Assembly: GCA_041984235.1 (NCBI GenBank)
Contig: JBHIYN010000018.1
Location: forward strand, 36,607-100,606
Reading direction: 5' to 3'
Source: JBHIYN01 sp041984235
GTDB lineage: Bacteria > Pseudomonadota > Gammaproteobacteria > Ga0077536
DNA: 64,000 nucleotides
Below the pieces are notes generated by a model, which did no database searches, was not told where the DNA came from, and worked only from the letters and a program-made list of their open reading frames with translations. The translations under genes and the position numbers were made by a program. How positions within the stretch are numbered: the stretch's first letter is position 1; every line of letters begins with the position of its first letter. This document shows, one piece after another, positions 40,506 through 50,075 of this stretch.

Positions 40506-41576
40506 ATGGAATTCTCGATCGTCGTGGCCACCGCGGCCGATAGCTGGAAGGTGGTGAAACGCGCCGAGGAGCTCGGCTTCGACACGGTGTGGTTCGAGGA
40601 CAGCCAGATGGTCGCCGCCGATCCCTTCGTTGCCATGGCTGCGTCGGCCATGCATACCTCGCGCATCCGGCTCGGCACCGGCGTGTGTATTCCTTCCAAC
40701 CGCATACCACCGGTCACCGCGAACATGCTGGCAACGCTGAACGCACTCGCACCGGGTCGTATCGACTGGGGTGTCGGCACCGGCTTCTCGGGTCGCCGTG
40801 CGATGGGCCTGCCGGCACTCGGCCTCGACCACCTGCGCGACTACGTCGAAGCGGTGCAGGGACTGCTCGCCCGGGACACGGTGGAGTGGTCGTTCAGTGG
40901 CCGCCGGCGCAAGATTCGCTTTCTCAATCCCGATCGCGATCTCATCAATACGAGCGATCCAATCGCCTGCCACCTGGCGGCAGGTGGTCCGCGGGCGCGG
41001 CGTCTCACCGCCGAGACCCACAGCCACTGGATCGCCATCTACGCGAACCCGGACCAGGCACGTGCCGACATCGCGGCGATGGACAGCGCGTATCGCGAGG
41101 CGGGGCACGACGCGGCCGCCTTCCGCAAGACCATTTACCTCTTCGGCAGCCTGCTGCGCGCCGGCGAGACCTACGACTCGCCGCGCGTGCGCCAGCAGGC
41201 CGGACCGACCGCGGTGATGGTCATGCACAACCTGATGGAACGCCAGTACGGCGATCTCGGTACCGGCGGTATCGCCGACGAGACCCTGGTCGCGGCCTAC
41301 CAGGCGCTCTACGACAGCTACGAACCGGAGGACGCCCGTTACCTGACCCTGCACCGCGGGCACGCGCTGTTCCTGCGCGAGGACGAGGAACCCCTGGTCA
41401 GCGGCGATTTCATCCGTGACGTGTCGTGCTCGGGCACGGTGGCGGAGCTCGCCGACCGGGTAAAGATGCTGCGCGATGCCGGCTACACGGGGGTGTGTTT
41501 TCTCGTCCTGCCGCACCTCACCGATGCGCTGGACGACTGGGCGGAAGTCATGGCGCGGGTCAACGCCGGCGCGTGA
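40506..41576 (+). CDS. Luciferase-like (LLM class) flavin-dependent oxidoreductase
   Basis: A 356-residue TIM-barrel flavoprotein of the F420/FMN luciferase-like family. It starts MEFSIVVATAADSWKVVKRAEELGFDTVWFEDSQ, with RIRLGTGVCIPSNRIPPVTA and RIDWGVGTGFSG as strand signatures. The C-terminal VAELADRVKMLRDAGYTGVCFLVLPH is typical. It is distinct from the NtaA-type monooxygenase at 794. The cofactor could be FMN or F420, and the substrate is unknown. The start follows CTGGGGAGC. It is a single-gene unit. Confidence 0.85.
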   Translation: MEFSIVVATAADSWKVVKRAEELGFDTVWFEDSQMVAADPFVAMAASAMHTSRIRLGTGVCIPSNRIPPVTANMLATLNALAPGRIDWGVGTGFSGRRAMGLPALGLDHLRDYVEAVQGLLARDTVEWSFSGRRRKIRFLNPDRDLINTSDPIACHLAAGGPRARRLTAETHSHWIAIYANPDQARADIAAMDSAYREAGHDAAAFRKTIYLFGSLLRAGETYDSPRVRQQAGPTAVMVMHNLMERQYGDLGTGGIADETLVAAYQALYDSYEPEDARYLTLHRGHALFLREDEEPLVSGDFIRDVSCSGTVAELADRVKMLRDAGYTGVCFLVLPHLTDALDDWAEVMARVNAGA

Positions 41577-41928
41577 GCGCCGGAGCGAAGGCGGGCGGCA
41601 CCTCCGTGACGCTGTACCGATCACGATTCGAAGGCGAATTCAAGCCTTGACATCGCCTTTATGCACATTGTTTCAGGATTGTTAAGTACTTGCGGCGGAA
41701 CCGGCGTTTTTCCCGGGGGAAAACGCGACAGAAGCCATAACCCTATGTTTCGTATCGATAATTTTTCCCTGGCGAAATTTTGCGCAATCTAAGCCAAATC
41801 CGCCCCTCACAGGCGTAATGGCGCGCTGTACGCAATCCATCAACAAAGATATCCACAAATTCTGTGGGTAACCGCGGTGCACTGCGCACGCTTGGACAGC
41901 GGCACGGGCGCGCCCGTACACTGCCGCC
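41577..41928. other. AT-richer intergenic region with DnaA-box-like pair
   Basis: About 350 bases between the LLM gene and the two small secreted genes, visibly AT-richer than the flanks. It contains ATATCCACA (41849-41857) and TGTGGGTAA (41863-41871), each one mismatch from a DnaA box and in opposite orientation. The region probably also carries the promoter of the secreted pair. No gene is seen. Confidence 0.4.
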
Positions 41929-42297
41929 ATGCTTTCCCGCCCGACCCGCCTGCCGCACGTCCTGACGGCCGCCCTGCTATGCGCCCCGATCGTGCCGAGC
42001 AGCGCCGACGACGTGGCCGATCCCGGTGACGCCGCTGGCTACCTCGAACTGGAATCCGTACTGGACGGCCGCTGCCAGATCCTGAGCGAGGGCGGCAAGC
42101 TGCGCGTCCTGCACAACCGGCACGGCTCGTCGACCATCGCCTATCGCCTGCTCAGGACCTTCGCCGGCAAGCAACAGGGGCTGTCGGTCGGGGAAATCGC
42201 GGCCAACGCCGAGCCCGCCAAGCTCGGCTGCACCCGCGTCGACGGGCGTCCCCAGGACTGGCTGGTCGAAAGGGCGAGCTTCAAACCCGAGGAATGA
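41929..42297 (+). CDS. Small secreted protein of unknown function
   Basis: A 122-residue exported protein. A signal peptide (MLSRPTRLPHVLTAALLCAPIVPSSA) precedes a mature domain of about 96 residues with two Cys (in GRCQIL and LGCTRV) that could form a disulfide. I recognise no family. It overlaps the next gene by an ATGA, so the two are coupled and may act together in the periplasm. Confidence 0.7.
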   Translation: MLSRPTRLPHVLTAALLCAPIVPSSADDVADPGDAAGYLELESVLDGRCQILSEGGKLRVLHNRHGSSTIAYRLLRTFAGKQQGLSVGEIAANAEPAKLGCTRVDGRPQDWLVERASFKPEE

Positions 42298-42674
42298 GCA
42301 TGAATTCTGTCCGTCTGGCCACCTTTTTGCTGATCGTGGCGTGGCAGCCGGCTGCGGCCGGCGCGCAAGCCGGCGACGGCGCCCGCTCACCCGGCGACAT
42401 GAGCGTCGAGGAACGCAGCGAGATGATGCAGGTGGCGAACAGCTACAACACCTGCGTCTACGAGCAGGCCCTGGCCGGGCTCGACGCCCACGAGGACATC
42501 CGGCAGATCGCGGACCTCGCCATGGGCGCCTGCCAGTCACACCTCGACAGCCTGGGCGAGAAAATCACCGGCTGGGGATTTCAGCCGCAGTTCGCGACCG
42601 GCTTTACCCGCAACGTCCGCGACCGGGCGGCGCGCAAGATACTGCCGGAGCTGGCGATCAGAAAGAGTAACTGA
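42294..42674 (+). CDS. Small secreted helical protein of unknown function
   Basis: A 126-residue protein with a short signal peptide (MNSVRLATFLLIVAWQPAAAGAQA) and a mainly helical mature part. Two Cys, in YNTCVYEQAL and MGACQSHL, probably pair. The first start overlaps the previous stop (ATGA); a second Met follows two codons later. It is convergent with rppH (4 bases between stops). No family recognised. Confidence 0.7.
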   Translation: MSMNSVRLATFLLIVAWQPAAAGAQAGDGARSPGDMSVEERSEMMQVANSYNTCVYEQALAGLDAHEDIRQIADLAMGACQSHLDSLGEKITGWGFQPQFATGFTRNVRDRAARKILPELAIRKSN

Positions 42675-42678
42675 GGCG

Positions 42679-43197
42679 TCAGCCGCGACCGGCCGGAGCG
42701 TCTCCCGGCGCGGGGATGCCGCACAGGTCATCGACGAACGCCGCGAACTCGTGCAGCGCGCGTTCGTAAACGTTGCGCTTGAACGGCACCACGAAGCCCA
42801 GCGGCGCCCAGTAGTCGACCCAGCGCCAGTCGTCGAACTCCTGGTCGTCGGCGAGATCCAGGCGCACCCGGGACTCGTCACTGGCCAGGCGCAGCAGGAA
42901 CCAGATCTGCTTCTGGCCTATGCACAGCGGCTGCTGGTGATAACGGATATACCGCTTGGGCAGGCGGTAACGCAGCCAGCGCTTGGTCGAACCGAGCAAC
43001 TCCACGTCGCCCGGCGTCAGCCCGACCTCTTCCTGCAGCTCACGGTACATCGCCTTTTCGGGCGTCTCGTGGCGCTTGATGCCGCCCTGGGGAAACTGCC
43101 AGGCGGACATCCCGGCACGGCGGCCGCAGAATACCCGGCCGTCATCGTTCAGCAGAATGATGCCGACGTTGGCTCTGAAACCGTGCTTGTCGATCAT
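42679..43197 (-). CDS. rppH: RNA pyrophosphohydrolase
   Basis: A 172-residue Nudix hydrolase. The Nudix box is GGIKRHETPEKAMYRELQEE plus VG, and the RppH-specific N-terminus MIDKHGFRANVGIILLN and WQFPQGGI are present. The FDDWRWVDYWAPL segment is also conserved in RppH. It removes pyrophosphate from the 5' end of mRNAs and so starts decay. Single gene, convergent with the secreted pair and in the same direction as mdh and gltA upstream. Confidence 0.93.
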   Translation of the reverse strand: MIDKHGFRANVGIILLNDDGRVFCGRRAGMSAWQFPQGGIKRHETPEKAMYRELQEEVGLTPGDVELLGSTKRWLRYRLPKRYIRYHQQPLCIGQKQIWFLLRLASDESRVRLDLADDQEFDDWRWVDYWAPLGFVVPFKRNVYERALHEFAAFVDDLCGIPAPGDAPAGRG

Positions 43198-43309
43198 GCG
43201 CGTTGCCGGGGACGGCGGTCGTGCTCTCCCTGCCGCCGGATTCTCCCAATTGACTACCGCCAGTTCAACACCGCCGCGCGTGGCGTCACCACCACGCGCG
43301 GCGCCCGGC

Positions 43310-44290
43310 TCAGCCGAGCAGTTTCTTCACCGCGGCCTGCTCTTCCTTCAGCTCGCTGGCGGTGGCGTCCATGCGGGCGCGACTGAAGTCGCTGACCGGT
43401 AAATCCGGCACGATGCTGTAGTTGCCACCCTTGCACACGACCGGGAAGGAGTACATCAGGCCTTCCTCGATGCCGTAGCTGCCGTCGCTGGGGATCGCCA
43501 TGCTGGTCCAGTCACCCTCCGGTGTGCCGAGCACCCAGTCGCGCATGTGCTCGAGGGCGGCGTTCGCCGCCGAGGCCGCGCTCGACGCGCCGCGCGCCTC
43601 GATAATCTCGGCGCCGCGCTTGGCGACGCGCGGAATGTAGTCATTCTCGTACCAGGACTGGTCAACGACCTCCAGCGCCGCCTTGCCGGCAACGCTGGCC
43701 TGGCTCAGATCCGGGTACTGGGTGGTCGAATGATTGCCCCAGATGGTGACCTTGCGAACCTCGGAAACCGAGGTGCCGGCCTTCGCCGCAAGCTGCGCCT
43801 TGGCGCGGTTGTGATCCAGCCGCGTCATCGCGGTGAACTGGCCGGGTGCGATATCCGGCGCGCTCTTCATGCACGTCCAGGCGTTGGTGTTGGCGGGGTT
43901 GCCGACCACGACCACGCGCACGTCACGCGCCGCGTTGTCGTTCAGCGCCTTGCCCTGGACGGTGAAGATGCCGCCGTTCGCCTCGAGCAGATCGCTGCGC
44001 TCCATGCCCGGACCGCGCGGCCTAGCGCCGACCAGCAGCGCGAACTGGGCGTCACGGAAAGCGACGTTGGCGTCGTCTGAAATCTCGATGCCGCCGACCA
44101 GCGGAAAGGCGCAGTCGTCGATCTCCATCACCACCCCTTCGAGCGCCTTCATCGCCGGCGTGATCTCGAGCAACTGCAGGATCACGGGCTGATCGTTACC
44201 CAGCATCTGCCCCGAGGCGATGCGGAACAACAGGGAGTACGAGATCTGGCCGGCGGCGCCGGTCACGCTGACTCTAACGGGTGCTTTCAT
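43310..44290 (-). CDS. mdh: Malate dehydrogenase (NAD)
   Basis: A 326-residue enzyme of the cytosolic-type MDH subgroup. The N-terminal TGAAGQISYSLLFRIASG is the NAD-binding loop, VGARPRGPGMERSDLL the mobile substrate loop with its Arg pair, LDHNRAK the Asp of the catalytic dyad, and IWGNHST the catalytic His. It oxidises malate to oxaloacetate in the TCA cycle. Citrate synthase lies directly upstream on the same strand (66 bases between them), so product and user are co-transcribed. Confidence 0.97.
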   Translation of the reverse strand: MKAPVRVSVTGAAGQISYSLLFRIASGQMLGNDQPVILQLLEITPAMKALEGVVMEIDDCAFPLVGGIEISDDANVAFRDAQFALLVGARPRGPGMERSDLLEANGGIFTVQGKALNDNAARDVRVVVVGNPANTNAWTCMKSAPDIAPGQFTAMTRLDHNRAKAQLAAKAGTSVSEVRKVTIWGNHSTTQYPDLSQASVAGKAALEVVDQSWYENDYIPRVAKRGAEIIEARGASSAASAANAALEHMRDWVLGTPEGDWTSMAIPSDGSYGIEEGLMYSFPVVCKGGNYSIVPDLPVSDFSRARMDATASELKEEQAAVKKLLG

Positions 44291-44356
44291 GCGTTGACGT
44301 TTCCTTGGTTGACAGTGCGTTGTTGCGATTGCGCGGCGGTCGCGCGGGCGTCTCCG

Positions 44357-45667
44357 TCAGGGACGCTGGTCCAACGGTACGTAGTCGCGCTTCTCGGCGC
44401 CCACGTAGAGCTGGCGTGGGCGCCCGATGCGGAATTCCGGGTCTCCCATCAACTCGATCCACTGGGCGATCCAGCCGGCCGAGCGGGCCAGGGCGAACAT
44501 CACCGTGAACATTTCCGTAGGAATATTGAGCGCCTGATAGATCAATCCCGAGTAGAAATCGACGTTGGGATACAGCTTGCGCTCGATGAAGTAATCGTCC
44601 TCCAGGGCGATGCGTTCGAGCTCCATCGCGATCTCGAACAGCGGCTGGTTGAGGTTCATCTCCTCGAGCAGATCGTGGCAGGCCTTGCGGATGATCTTGG
44701 CGCGCGGGTCGTAGTTCTTGTAGACGCGGTGTCCGAACCCCATCAGGCGGAAGGCGTCGTCGCGATCCTTGGCACGGTCCACGAAGCCGCGGATGTTCCT
44801 GACGTCTCCGATCTCCTCCAGCATGCGCACCACCGCCTCGTTGGCGCCGCCGTGGGACTTGCCCCACAGCGTTGCGCAGCCGGCCGCAATGCACGCGAAA
44901 GGATTGGTTTCGGCACTGCCGGCGAGGCGCACGGTGGACGTACTGGCGTTCTGCTCGTGGTCGGCGTGCAGGATCATGAGCAGCTCGAGTGCGCGCACCG
45001 CAACCGGGTTTGCCGTGTACGGCTCGGTCGGCCACGCGTACATCATGTACATGAAGTTCTCGACGTAGCTACGCGAGTTGTCCGGGTAGACGAAAGGCAG
45101 GCCGGACGCGTAGCGGTAAATCTTGGACACCAGGCCGGGCATCTTGCCGATGACCCGGCGCGCGGTCAGCAGCCGGTCTTCCGGCGTGTAGATGTCGGTA
45201 TTGTCGTGGTAGTAGGAGGCGACCGCCCCGACCACGCCGGTGAGCACCGACATCGGGTGGGCGTCGTAGCGGTAACCCGAGTAGAAGCGCGAGAGATGCT
45301 CGTGGGTCATACCGTGCATCTTCAGCGCGCGGTCCCAGTCAGCGAACTCCTCGGCATTGGGCAACTCGCCGTGCACCAACAGGTAGCACACCTCGACGAA
45401 CGACGAGTGCTCGGCGAGCTGCTCGATCGGATAGCCGCGGTGCATCAGCACCCCTTCCTCGCCATCGAGGTAGGTGACGGCGCTGCGGCAACTCGCGGTC
45501 GAGGCGTAGCCGATGTCGAGCGAGAACATGCCGAGCTCGGCGTACAACTGCTTGACGTCGATGACCGGTGCGCCGTAACGCCCCTCGATGACGGGACACT
45601 CGACGCTGCGGCCCGTGGCGTTGTCGGTTATGGTGACGGTTCGATTCGACTTCACGTGATCCCCCAT
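44357..45667 (-). CDS. gltA: Citrate synthase
   Basis: A 436-residue hexameric-type (gram-negative GltA) citrate synthase. The N-terminal beta-rich domain includes TITDNATGRSVECPVIEGRYG. The catalytic region shows LHADHEQNAST with its His, MGFGHRVYKNYDPRA with the second His, and PNVDFYSGLIYQAL with the Asp. It condenses oxaloacetate and acetyl-CoA. The ATG at 45667 gives the usual length; an in-frame TTG upstream at 45718 adds residues outside the family. It is divergent from sucA. Confidence 0.97.
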   Translation of the reverse strand: MGDHVKSNRTVTITDNATGRSVECPVIEGRYGAPVIDVKQLYAELGMFSLDIGYASTASCRSAVTYLDGEEGVLMHRGYPIEQLAEHSSFVEVCYLLVHGELPNAEEFADWDRALKMHGMTHEHLSRFYSGYRYDAHPMSVLTGVVGAVASYYHDNTDIYTPEDRLLTARRVIGKMPGLVSKIYRYASGLPFVYPDNSRSYVENFMYMMYAWPTEPYTANPVAVRALELLMILHADHEQNASTSTVRLAGSAETNPFACIAAGCATLWGKSHGGANEAVVRMLEEIGDVRNIRGFVDRAKDRDDAFRLMGFGHRVYKNYDPRAKIIRKACHDLLEEMNLNQPLFEIAMELERIALEDDYFIERKLYPNVDFYSGLIYQALNIPTEMFTVMFALARSAGWIAQWIELMGDPEFRIGRPRQLYVGAEKRDYVPLDQRP

Positions 45668-45960
45668 GGTGCCAGAAGACGCACACGGCGCCCCTCCCCG
45701 CGCCACGCGAACGGGCAAGAATAACGTCCCCCCTGTTTATGCGGCAAGACGGGGCGCCGGCACGCCGCGCTGCACCGTCGCCGTGCACGCACACCACGGC
45801 ACCTGAGGACCCGCCGGAATTTGGCAACAAATGCCGCTTTATTAATGACTTTGAGCGGGGATTGATCAAAGATCCTCGTCTCGTCGGCCGATATCCGGAC
45901 AGGCGGTGCCGGCGAGCGACCGTCTTCCCTCATTCTCTGGTGTCATGCAGGTAACCGGCG
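45668..45960. promoter_or_regulatory. Divergent gltA / sucA promoter region
   Basis: About 290 bases between the two TCA genes. An AT-rich core runs from about 45818 to 45880 and is the probable promoter zone. No FNR or Crp-like site could be matched with confidence. Sharing one control region would let citrate synthase/mdh and the 2-oxoglutarate dehydrogenase operon be adjusted together. Confidence 0.5.
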
Positions 45961-48798
45961 ATGCAACGTCCAACATGTCTGTATAGCGGCAACGCGTCCT
46001 TTCTCGAGGCCCTGTACGAGTCCTACCTCGGCGATCCGGCGAGCGTATCCGAAGAGTGGCGTGAGTACTTCGAGACGCTGCGCGAGGAAATCAGCGAGGA
46101 ACGCGCCGACGCGCGCCACTCCGAAGTGCGCGCCCGCATGCTGGAAATCGCCGAATCGTCCTCGCGCGGCGCCGTCCAGGTGGTCCGTGCCACGGACGCC
46201 ATCGACGGCCAGAAGCAGGTCGCCGTGCTGCAGCTCATCAACGCCTACCGCTTCCGCGGCCACCGCCAGGCCAATCTCGACCCGCTCAACCAGTACGACC
46301 GGCCGGTAGTGGCCGAGCTCGATCCGGCTTTTCACGGGCTGTCCGATGCGGACCTGGACACCGTGTTCAACACCGGCTCGCTGCAAGGGCCGGACCAGGC
46401 GACGCTGCGCGAGATTCTCGACATCGTGCGCACGACCTACTGCGGCACGGTCGGGGCCGAGTACATGCACATCGTCGAAACCAGTCAGAAGCGCTGGATT
46501 CAGCAACGCCTGGAGCTCAATCTCGCGCGCCCGGCGTTCTCCGCCGACAAGCGCCGCCACCTGCTCGAGCGGGTCATCGCCGCCGGCTCGCTCGAAGAGT
46601 TCCTGCACACCAAGTACGTCGGCCAGAAACGCTTCTCGCTGGAAGGCGGTGAGAGCGCAATTGCGCTGCTCGACCAGATCGTCGAGGATGCCGGCCGCCA
46701 CGGCATCAAGGAATGTGTCGTGGGCATGGCCCATCGTGGCCGCCTCAACGTGCTCGTCAACATCATCGGCAAGCATCCGTCCAAGCTGTTCGAGGAATTC
46801 GAGGGCAAGGGCCCGATCGAAGTCCGCTCGGGCGACGTCAAGTATCACCTGGGTTTCTCTTCCGACATCGAGACACCCGGCGGATCGGTGCACCTGACCC
46901 TGTCGTTCAACCCCTCGCACCTCGAAATCATCGACCCGGTGGTCGAAGGCTCCGTGCGCGCCAGGCAGGACCGCCGCAAGGACCTGGAGCGCAACGAGGT
47001 GCTGCCGCTGCTGGTGCACGGCGATGCCGCCTTTGCCGGCCAGGGTGTGATCATGGAGACCTTCAATCTCTCCCAGACGCGCGGCTATTCGACCGGCGGC
47101 ACGGTCCACGTGATCATCAACAACCAGATCGGATTCACCACCAGCGATCCGCTCGATTCGCGCTCCACACTGTACTGCACGGACGTCGCGAAAATGGTCC
47201 AGGCACCGATTTTCCACGTCAATGGCGACGATCCGGAAGCCGTGGCGATGGTGGCGCAGATGGCGCTCGATTTCCGCATGGAGTTCAACAAGGACGTCGT
47301 GGTCGATCTCATCTGCTACCGCAAGCACGGTCACAGCGAAGCGGACGAGCCCGCGGCAACGCAGCCGATCATGTACCAGCACGTCCGCAACCACCCGGGC
47401 GTGCGCCGCATCTACACCGAGAAGCTGGTCTCCGAGAACGTCATCACCGAGGGTGACGCCGAGGCGATGGCAGCGAAGTACGTCGACGCGCTGGAGAACA
47501 ACTACGTCGTATCGCGTCCGTACGCCAACGTCATCGACAACCGATTCCTGATCAACTTCGAGCCGTTCCGCGGCACCGGCTGGCGCGAGCCGGCGGTCAC
47601 CGCCCTGGAACCCGACCGGGTCGCCAGGCTGGCCGAGGGCTTCACCAGCGTGCCCAGGGATCTCAAGCTGCACCGCGCGGTCAGCCGCGTCATCGCCGAT
47701 CGCAAGGCAATGGCTGCCGGCGAGAAAGACTGCGACTGGGGGTTCGCGGAAACCCTCGCCTACGCATCGCTGGTCACGGAGAACCACCCGGTGCGCATCT
47801 CCGGGCAGGACAGCGGACGCGGCACCTTCTTCCACCGACACGCGGTGATCCACGATCAGAAGACCGGTGAGACCTACCTGCCGCTGCAGAACCTGAGCCC
47901 CGACCAGGCGCCGTTCCTGGTCATCAACTCGACGCTGTCCGAGGAAGCCGTGCTCGCCTACGAGTTCGGTTATGCCAGTGCCGAGCCCAATGCGCTGGTC
48001 ATATGGGAAGCCCAGTTCGGCGATTTTGCGAATGGCGCCCAGGTCGTGATCGACCAGTTCATCGCTTCGTGCGAGGAGAAATGGGGCCGCTACTGCGGGC
48101 TCGTCATGCTCCTGCCGCACGGCTACGACGGGCAGGGACCGGAGCACTCCTCGGCGCGACTCGAACGCTACCTGCAGCTGTGCGCCGAAGAAAACATGCA
48201 GGTGTGCTATCCGACCACGCCGGCCCAGATGTTCCACATGCTGCGCCGGCAAATCGTGCGCCCCTATCGCAAGCCGCTCATCGTGATGAGCCCCAAGAGC
48301 CTGCTCCGGCACAAGCTCTCGGTGTCGCCGCTGGAGGACATCACGCAGGGCGAATTCCAGACCGTCATCGACGACATCGACGACATCGACAAGTCGCGTG
48401 TGCGGCGTATCCTGGTATGCAGCGGCAAGGTCTATTTCGACCTGCTCGAAGCGCGCCGGGACAACAACATCAAGGACTGCGCCATCATTCGCCTCGAGCA
48501 GCTCTACCCGTTCCCGAAGGAAGAGATGGAGGCGGCGCTCGGCGCCTACGAGAATGCCGAAGAGCTGGTCTGGGTCCAGGAAGAGCCGCGCAACCAGGGT
48601 GCCTGGTCGATGCTGCTCTCCACGCGCCACCTCGGCGGCTGCTTCGACGAGAGCAAACCGCTGACCTGCGTCGCGAGACCCTACTCGGCATCGCCCGCGG
48701 TCGGCTACGTCTCGCTGCACCTGGAGCAGCAGCAGCGTGTCATCGACGAGGCGCTGGAGCTTTCGCAGCGCGCGGCCAAGCAGAAGAAAACGGCCTGA
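45961..48798 (+). CDS. sucA: 2-Oxoglutarate dehydrogenase E1 component
   Basis: A 945-residue homodimeric ThDP enzyme of normal length. The short N-terminal SFLEALYESYLGDPASVSEEW binds the complex core. ThDP and catalytic regions include GGESAIALLDQIVEDA, GMAHRGRLNVLVN, GDVKYHLG, HVNGDDPEAV and the C-terminal ISGQDSGRGTFFHRHAV. It decarboxylates 2-oxoglutarate and succinylates the lipoyl group of SucB. It is first in a sucA-sucB-lpd operon; sucB follows after 34 bases. Confidence 0.98.
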   Translation: MQRPTCLYSGNASFLEALYESYLGDPASVSEEWREYFETLREEISEERADARHSEVRARMLEIAESSSRGAVQVVRATDAIDGQKQVAVLQLINAYRFRGHRQANLDPLNQYDRPVVAELDPAFHGLSDADLDTVFNTGSLQGPDQATLREILDIVRTTYCGTVGAEYMHIVETSQKRWIQQRLELNLARPAFSADKRRHLLERVIAAGSLEEFLHTKYVGQKRFSLEGGESAIALLDQIVEDAGRHGIKECVVGMAHRGRLNVLVNIIGKHPSKLFEEFEGKGPIEVRSGDVKYHLGFSSDIETPGGSVHLTLSFNPSHLEIIDPVVEGSVRARQDRRKDLERNEVLPLLVHGDAAFAGQGVIMETFNLSQTRGYSTGGTVHVIINNQIGFTTSDPLDSRSTLYCTDVAKMVQAPIFHVNGDDPEAVAMVAQMALDFRMEFNKDVVVDLICYRKHGHSEADEPAATQPIMYQHVRNHPGVRRIYTEKLVSENVITEGDAEAMAAKYVDALENNYVVSRPYANVIDNRFLINFEPFRGTGWREPAVTALEPDRVARLAEGFTSVPRDLKLHRAVSRVIADRKAMAAGEKDCDWGFAETLAYASLVTENHPVRISGQDSGRGTFFHRHAVIHDQKTGETYLPLQNLSPDQAPFLVINSTLSEEAVLAYEFGYASAEPNALVIWEAQFGDFANGAQVVIDQFIASCEEKWGRYCGLVMLLPHGYDGQGPEHSSARLERYLQLCAEENMQVCYPTTPAQMFHMLRRQIVRPYRKPLIVMSPKSLLRHKLSVSPLEDITQGEFQTVIDDIDDIDKSRVRRILVCSGKVYFDLLEARRDNNIKDCAIIRLEQLYPFPKEEMEAALGAYENAEELVWVQEEPRNQGAWSMLLSTRHLGGCFDESKPLTCVARPYSASPAVGYVSLHLEQQQRVIDEALELSQRAAKQKKTA

Positions 48799-48832
48799 TC
48801 CGGCCACCCCTACGCAGCAGGAGAGATTTGCC

Positions 48833-50065
48833 GTGTTAATTGAAGTCAAGGTTCCGGTGCTGGCCGAATCCGTTCCGGATGCCACCCTGCTCGACTGGTA
48901 CAAGCAGGTTGGCGAGGCGGTAGCGCGAGGGGAGAACCTGATCGACCTCGAGACCGACAAGGTCACGCTGGAGATCGCCGCGCCCGAAGCCGGCGTGCTC
49001 AAGGAAATTCGCAAGCAGACCGGCGACGTGGTCGAGACCGACGACGTGCTCGCGGTCATCGACACCGAGGGGCAGGCCGCAGCGGGCGCGTCCGGGGACA
49101 AGCCCGCCGCCGCGACGCCCGAAAGCGAGACCGCACCTGCCGAGACCGGCGGCGCCGGCGGCAGCGACAAGCTGGGACCCGCAGCGCGCAAGCTGGTCGC
49201 CGAGCACGGCCTCGACGCCGGTGCCATCGAAGGAACCGGCAAGGGCGGGCGCGTGACCAAGGGCGACGTGCTCGCGCACCTCGAGAACCGTGACAGCGCT
49301 GCCGAGCCCGACACCACCGCAGTGGCGCCGCCGGTGCAGGAACGGCCGCAGGCAGTCGACGGCAACCGCGTCGAGGAACGGGTACCCATGACCCGGCTGC
49401 GCCGGCGCGCCGCCGAGCGCCTGCTCTCCGCGCAGCACGAGAACGCCCTGCTGACGACCTTCAACGAGGTCGACATGCAGCCGGTGATGGACCTGCGCAA
49501 CCGCTACAAGACCGAGTTCGAGGAACGCTTCGGTGTGCGCCTCGGGTTCATGTCCTTCTTCGTCAAGGCAGCGGTCGAAGCGCTGAAGAAGTTCCCCGTG
49601 GTCAACGCCTCGGTCGACGGCGACGACATCATCTACCACGGCTACTTCGACGTCGGCGTCGCGGTCGGGTCCGAACGCGGACTGGTCGTGCCCATCCTGC
49701 GCGACGTCGACCGCATGCCGTTCTCCGACGTCGAACGCCGCATCCGCGATTTCGGCGAGCGCGCGCGCGACGGCAAGCTGACCATCGACGAGCTGACCGG
49801 CGGCACGTTCACGATCAGCAATGGCGGCGTCTACGGCTCGCTCGTGTCGACGCCGATCATCAACCCACCGCAGAGCGCCATTCTCGGCATGCACAAGATC
49901 CAGGAGCGCCCGGTCGCCGTCAACGGCGAGGTCGTCATCCGGCCGATGATGTACCTGGCCCTGTCGTACGACCACCGCATCATCGACGGACGCGAGGCGG
50001 TGCAGTTCCTCGACACCATTCGCCGTACGCTCGAAGACCCGGCGCGCATGCTGCTTGCAATCTAG
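48833..50065 (+). CDS. sucB: Dihydrolipoamide succinyltransferase (2-oxoglutarate dehydrogenase E2)
   Basis: A 410-residue E2 with one lipoyl domain (lipoyl Lys in ETDKVTLEIAA), an E3-binding domain (LGPAARKLVAEHGLDAGAIEGTG) and the catalytic core ending SYDHRIIDGREAVQFL. The start is a GTG at 48833, set by CAGGAGAG 9 bases upstream and by the family N-terminus (LIEVKVPVLAESV). It transfers succinyl to CoA in the core of the complex. Lpd follows after 10 bases. Unlike the E2 at 7162, it has no extra C-terminal domain. Confidence 0.97.
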   Translation: MLIEVKVPVLAESVPDATLLDWYKQVGEAVARGENLIDLETDKVTLEIAAPEAGVLKEIRKQTGDVVETDDVLAVIDTEGQAAAGASGDKPAAATPESETAPAETGGAGGSDKLGPAARKLVAEHGLDAGAIEGTGKGGRVTKGDVLAHLENRDSAAEPDTTAVAPPVQERPQAVDGNRVEERVPMTRLRRRAAERLLSAQHENALLTTFNEVDMQPVMDLRNRYKTEFEERFGVRLGFMSFFVKAAVEALKKFPVVNASVDGDDIIYHGYFDVGVAVGSERGLVVPILRDVDRMPFSDVERRIRDFGERARDGKLTIDELTGGTFTISNGGVYGSLVSTPIINPPQSAILGMHKIQERPVAVNGEVVIRPMMYLALSYDHRIIDGREAVQFLDTIRRTLEDPARMLLAI

Positions 50066-50075
50066 GCCCAACGAC

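Noticed and set aside
41577..41928. Possible chromosomal replication origin
   Set aside because: Only two imperfect DnaA-like boxes, no AT-rich 13-mer array, and no dnaA, dnaN, gidA or parAB nearby.
45840..45870. FNR-type site before sucA (TTGATCAAAG)
   Set aside because: The second half-site does not match ATCAA at the right spacing, so I do not list it.
45943..49500. A 1185-codon open frame on the minus strand opposite sucA and sucB
   Set aside because: It lies entirely over two certain genes, has low-complexity Arg/Ser/Val composition and no ribosome site. Long antisense frames are expected in GC-rich DNA.
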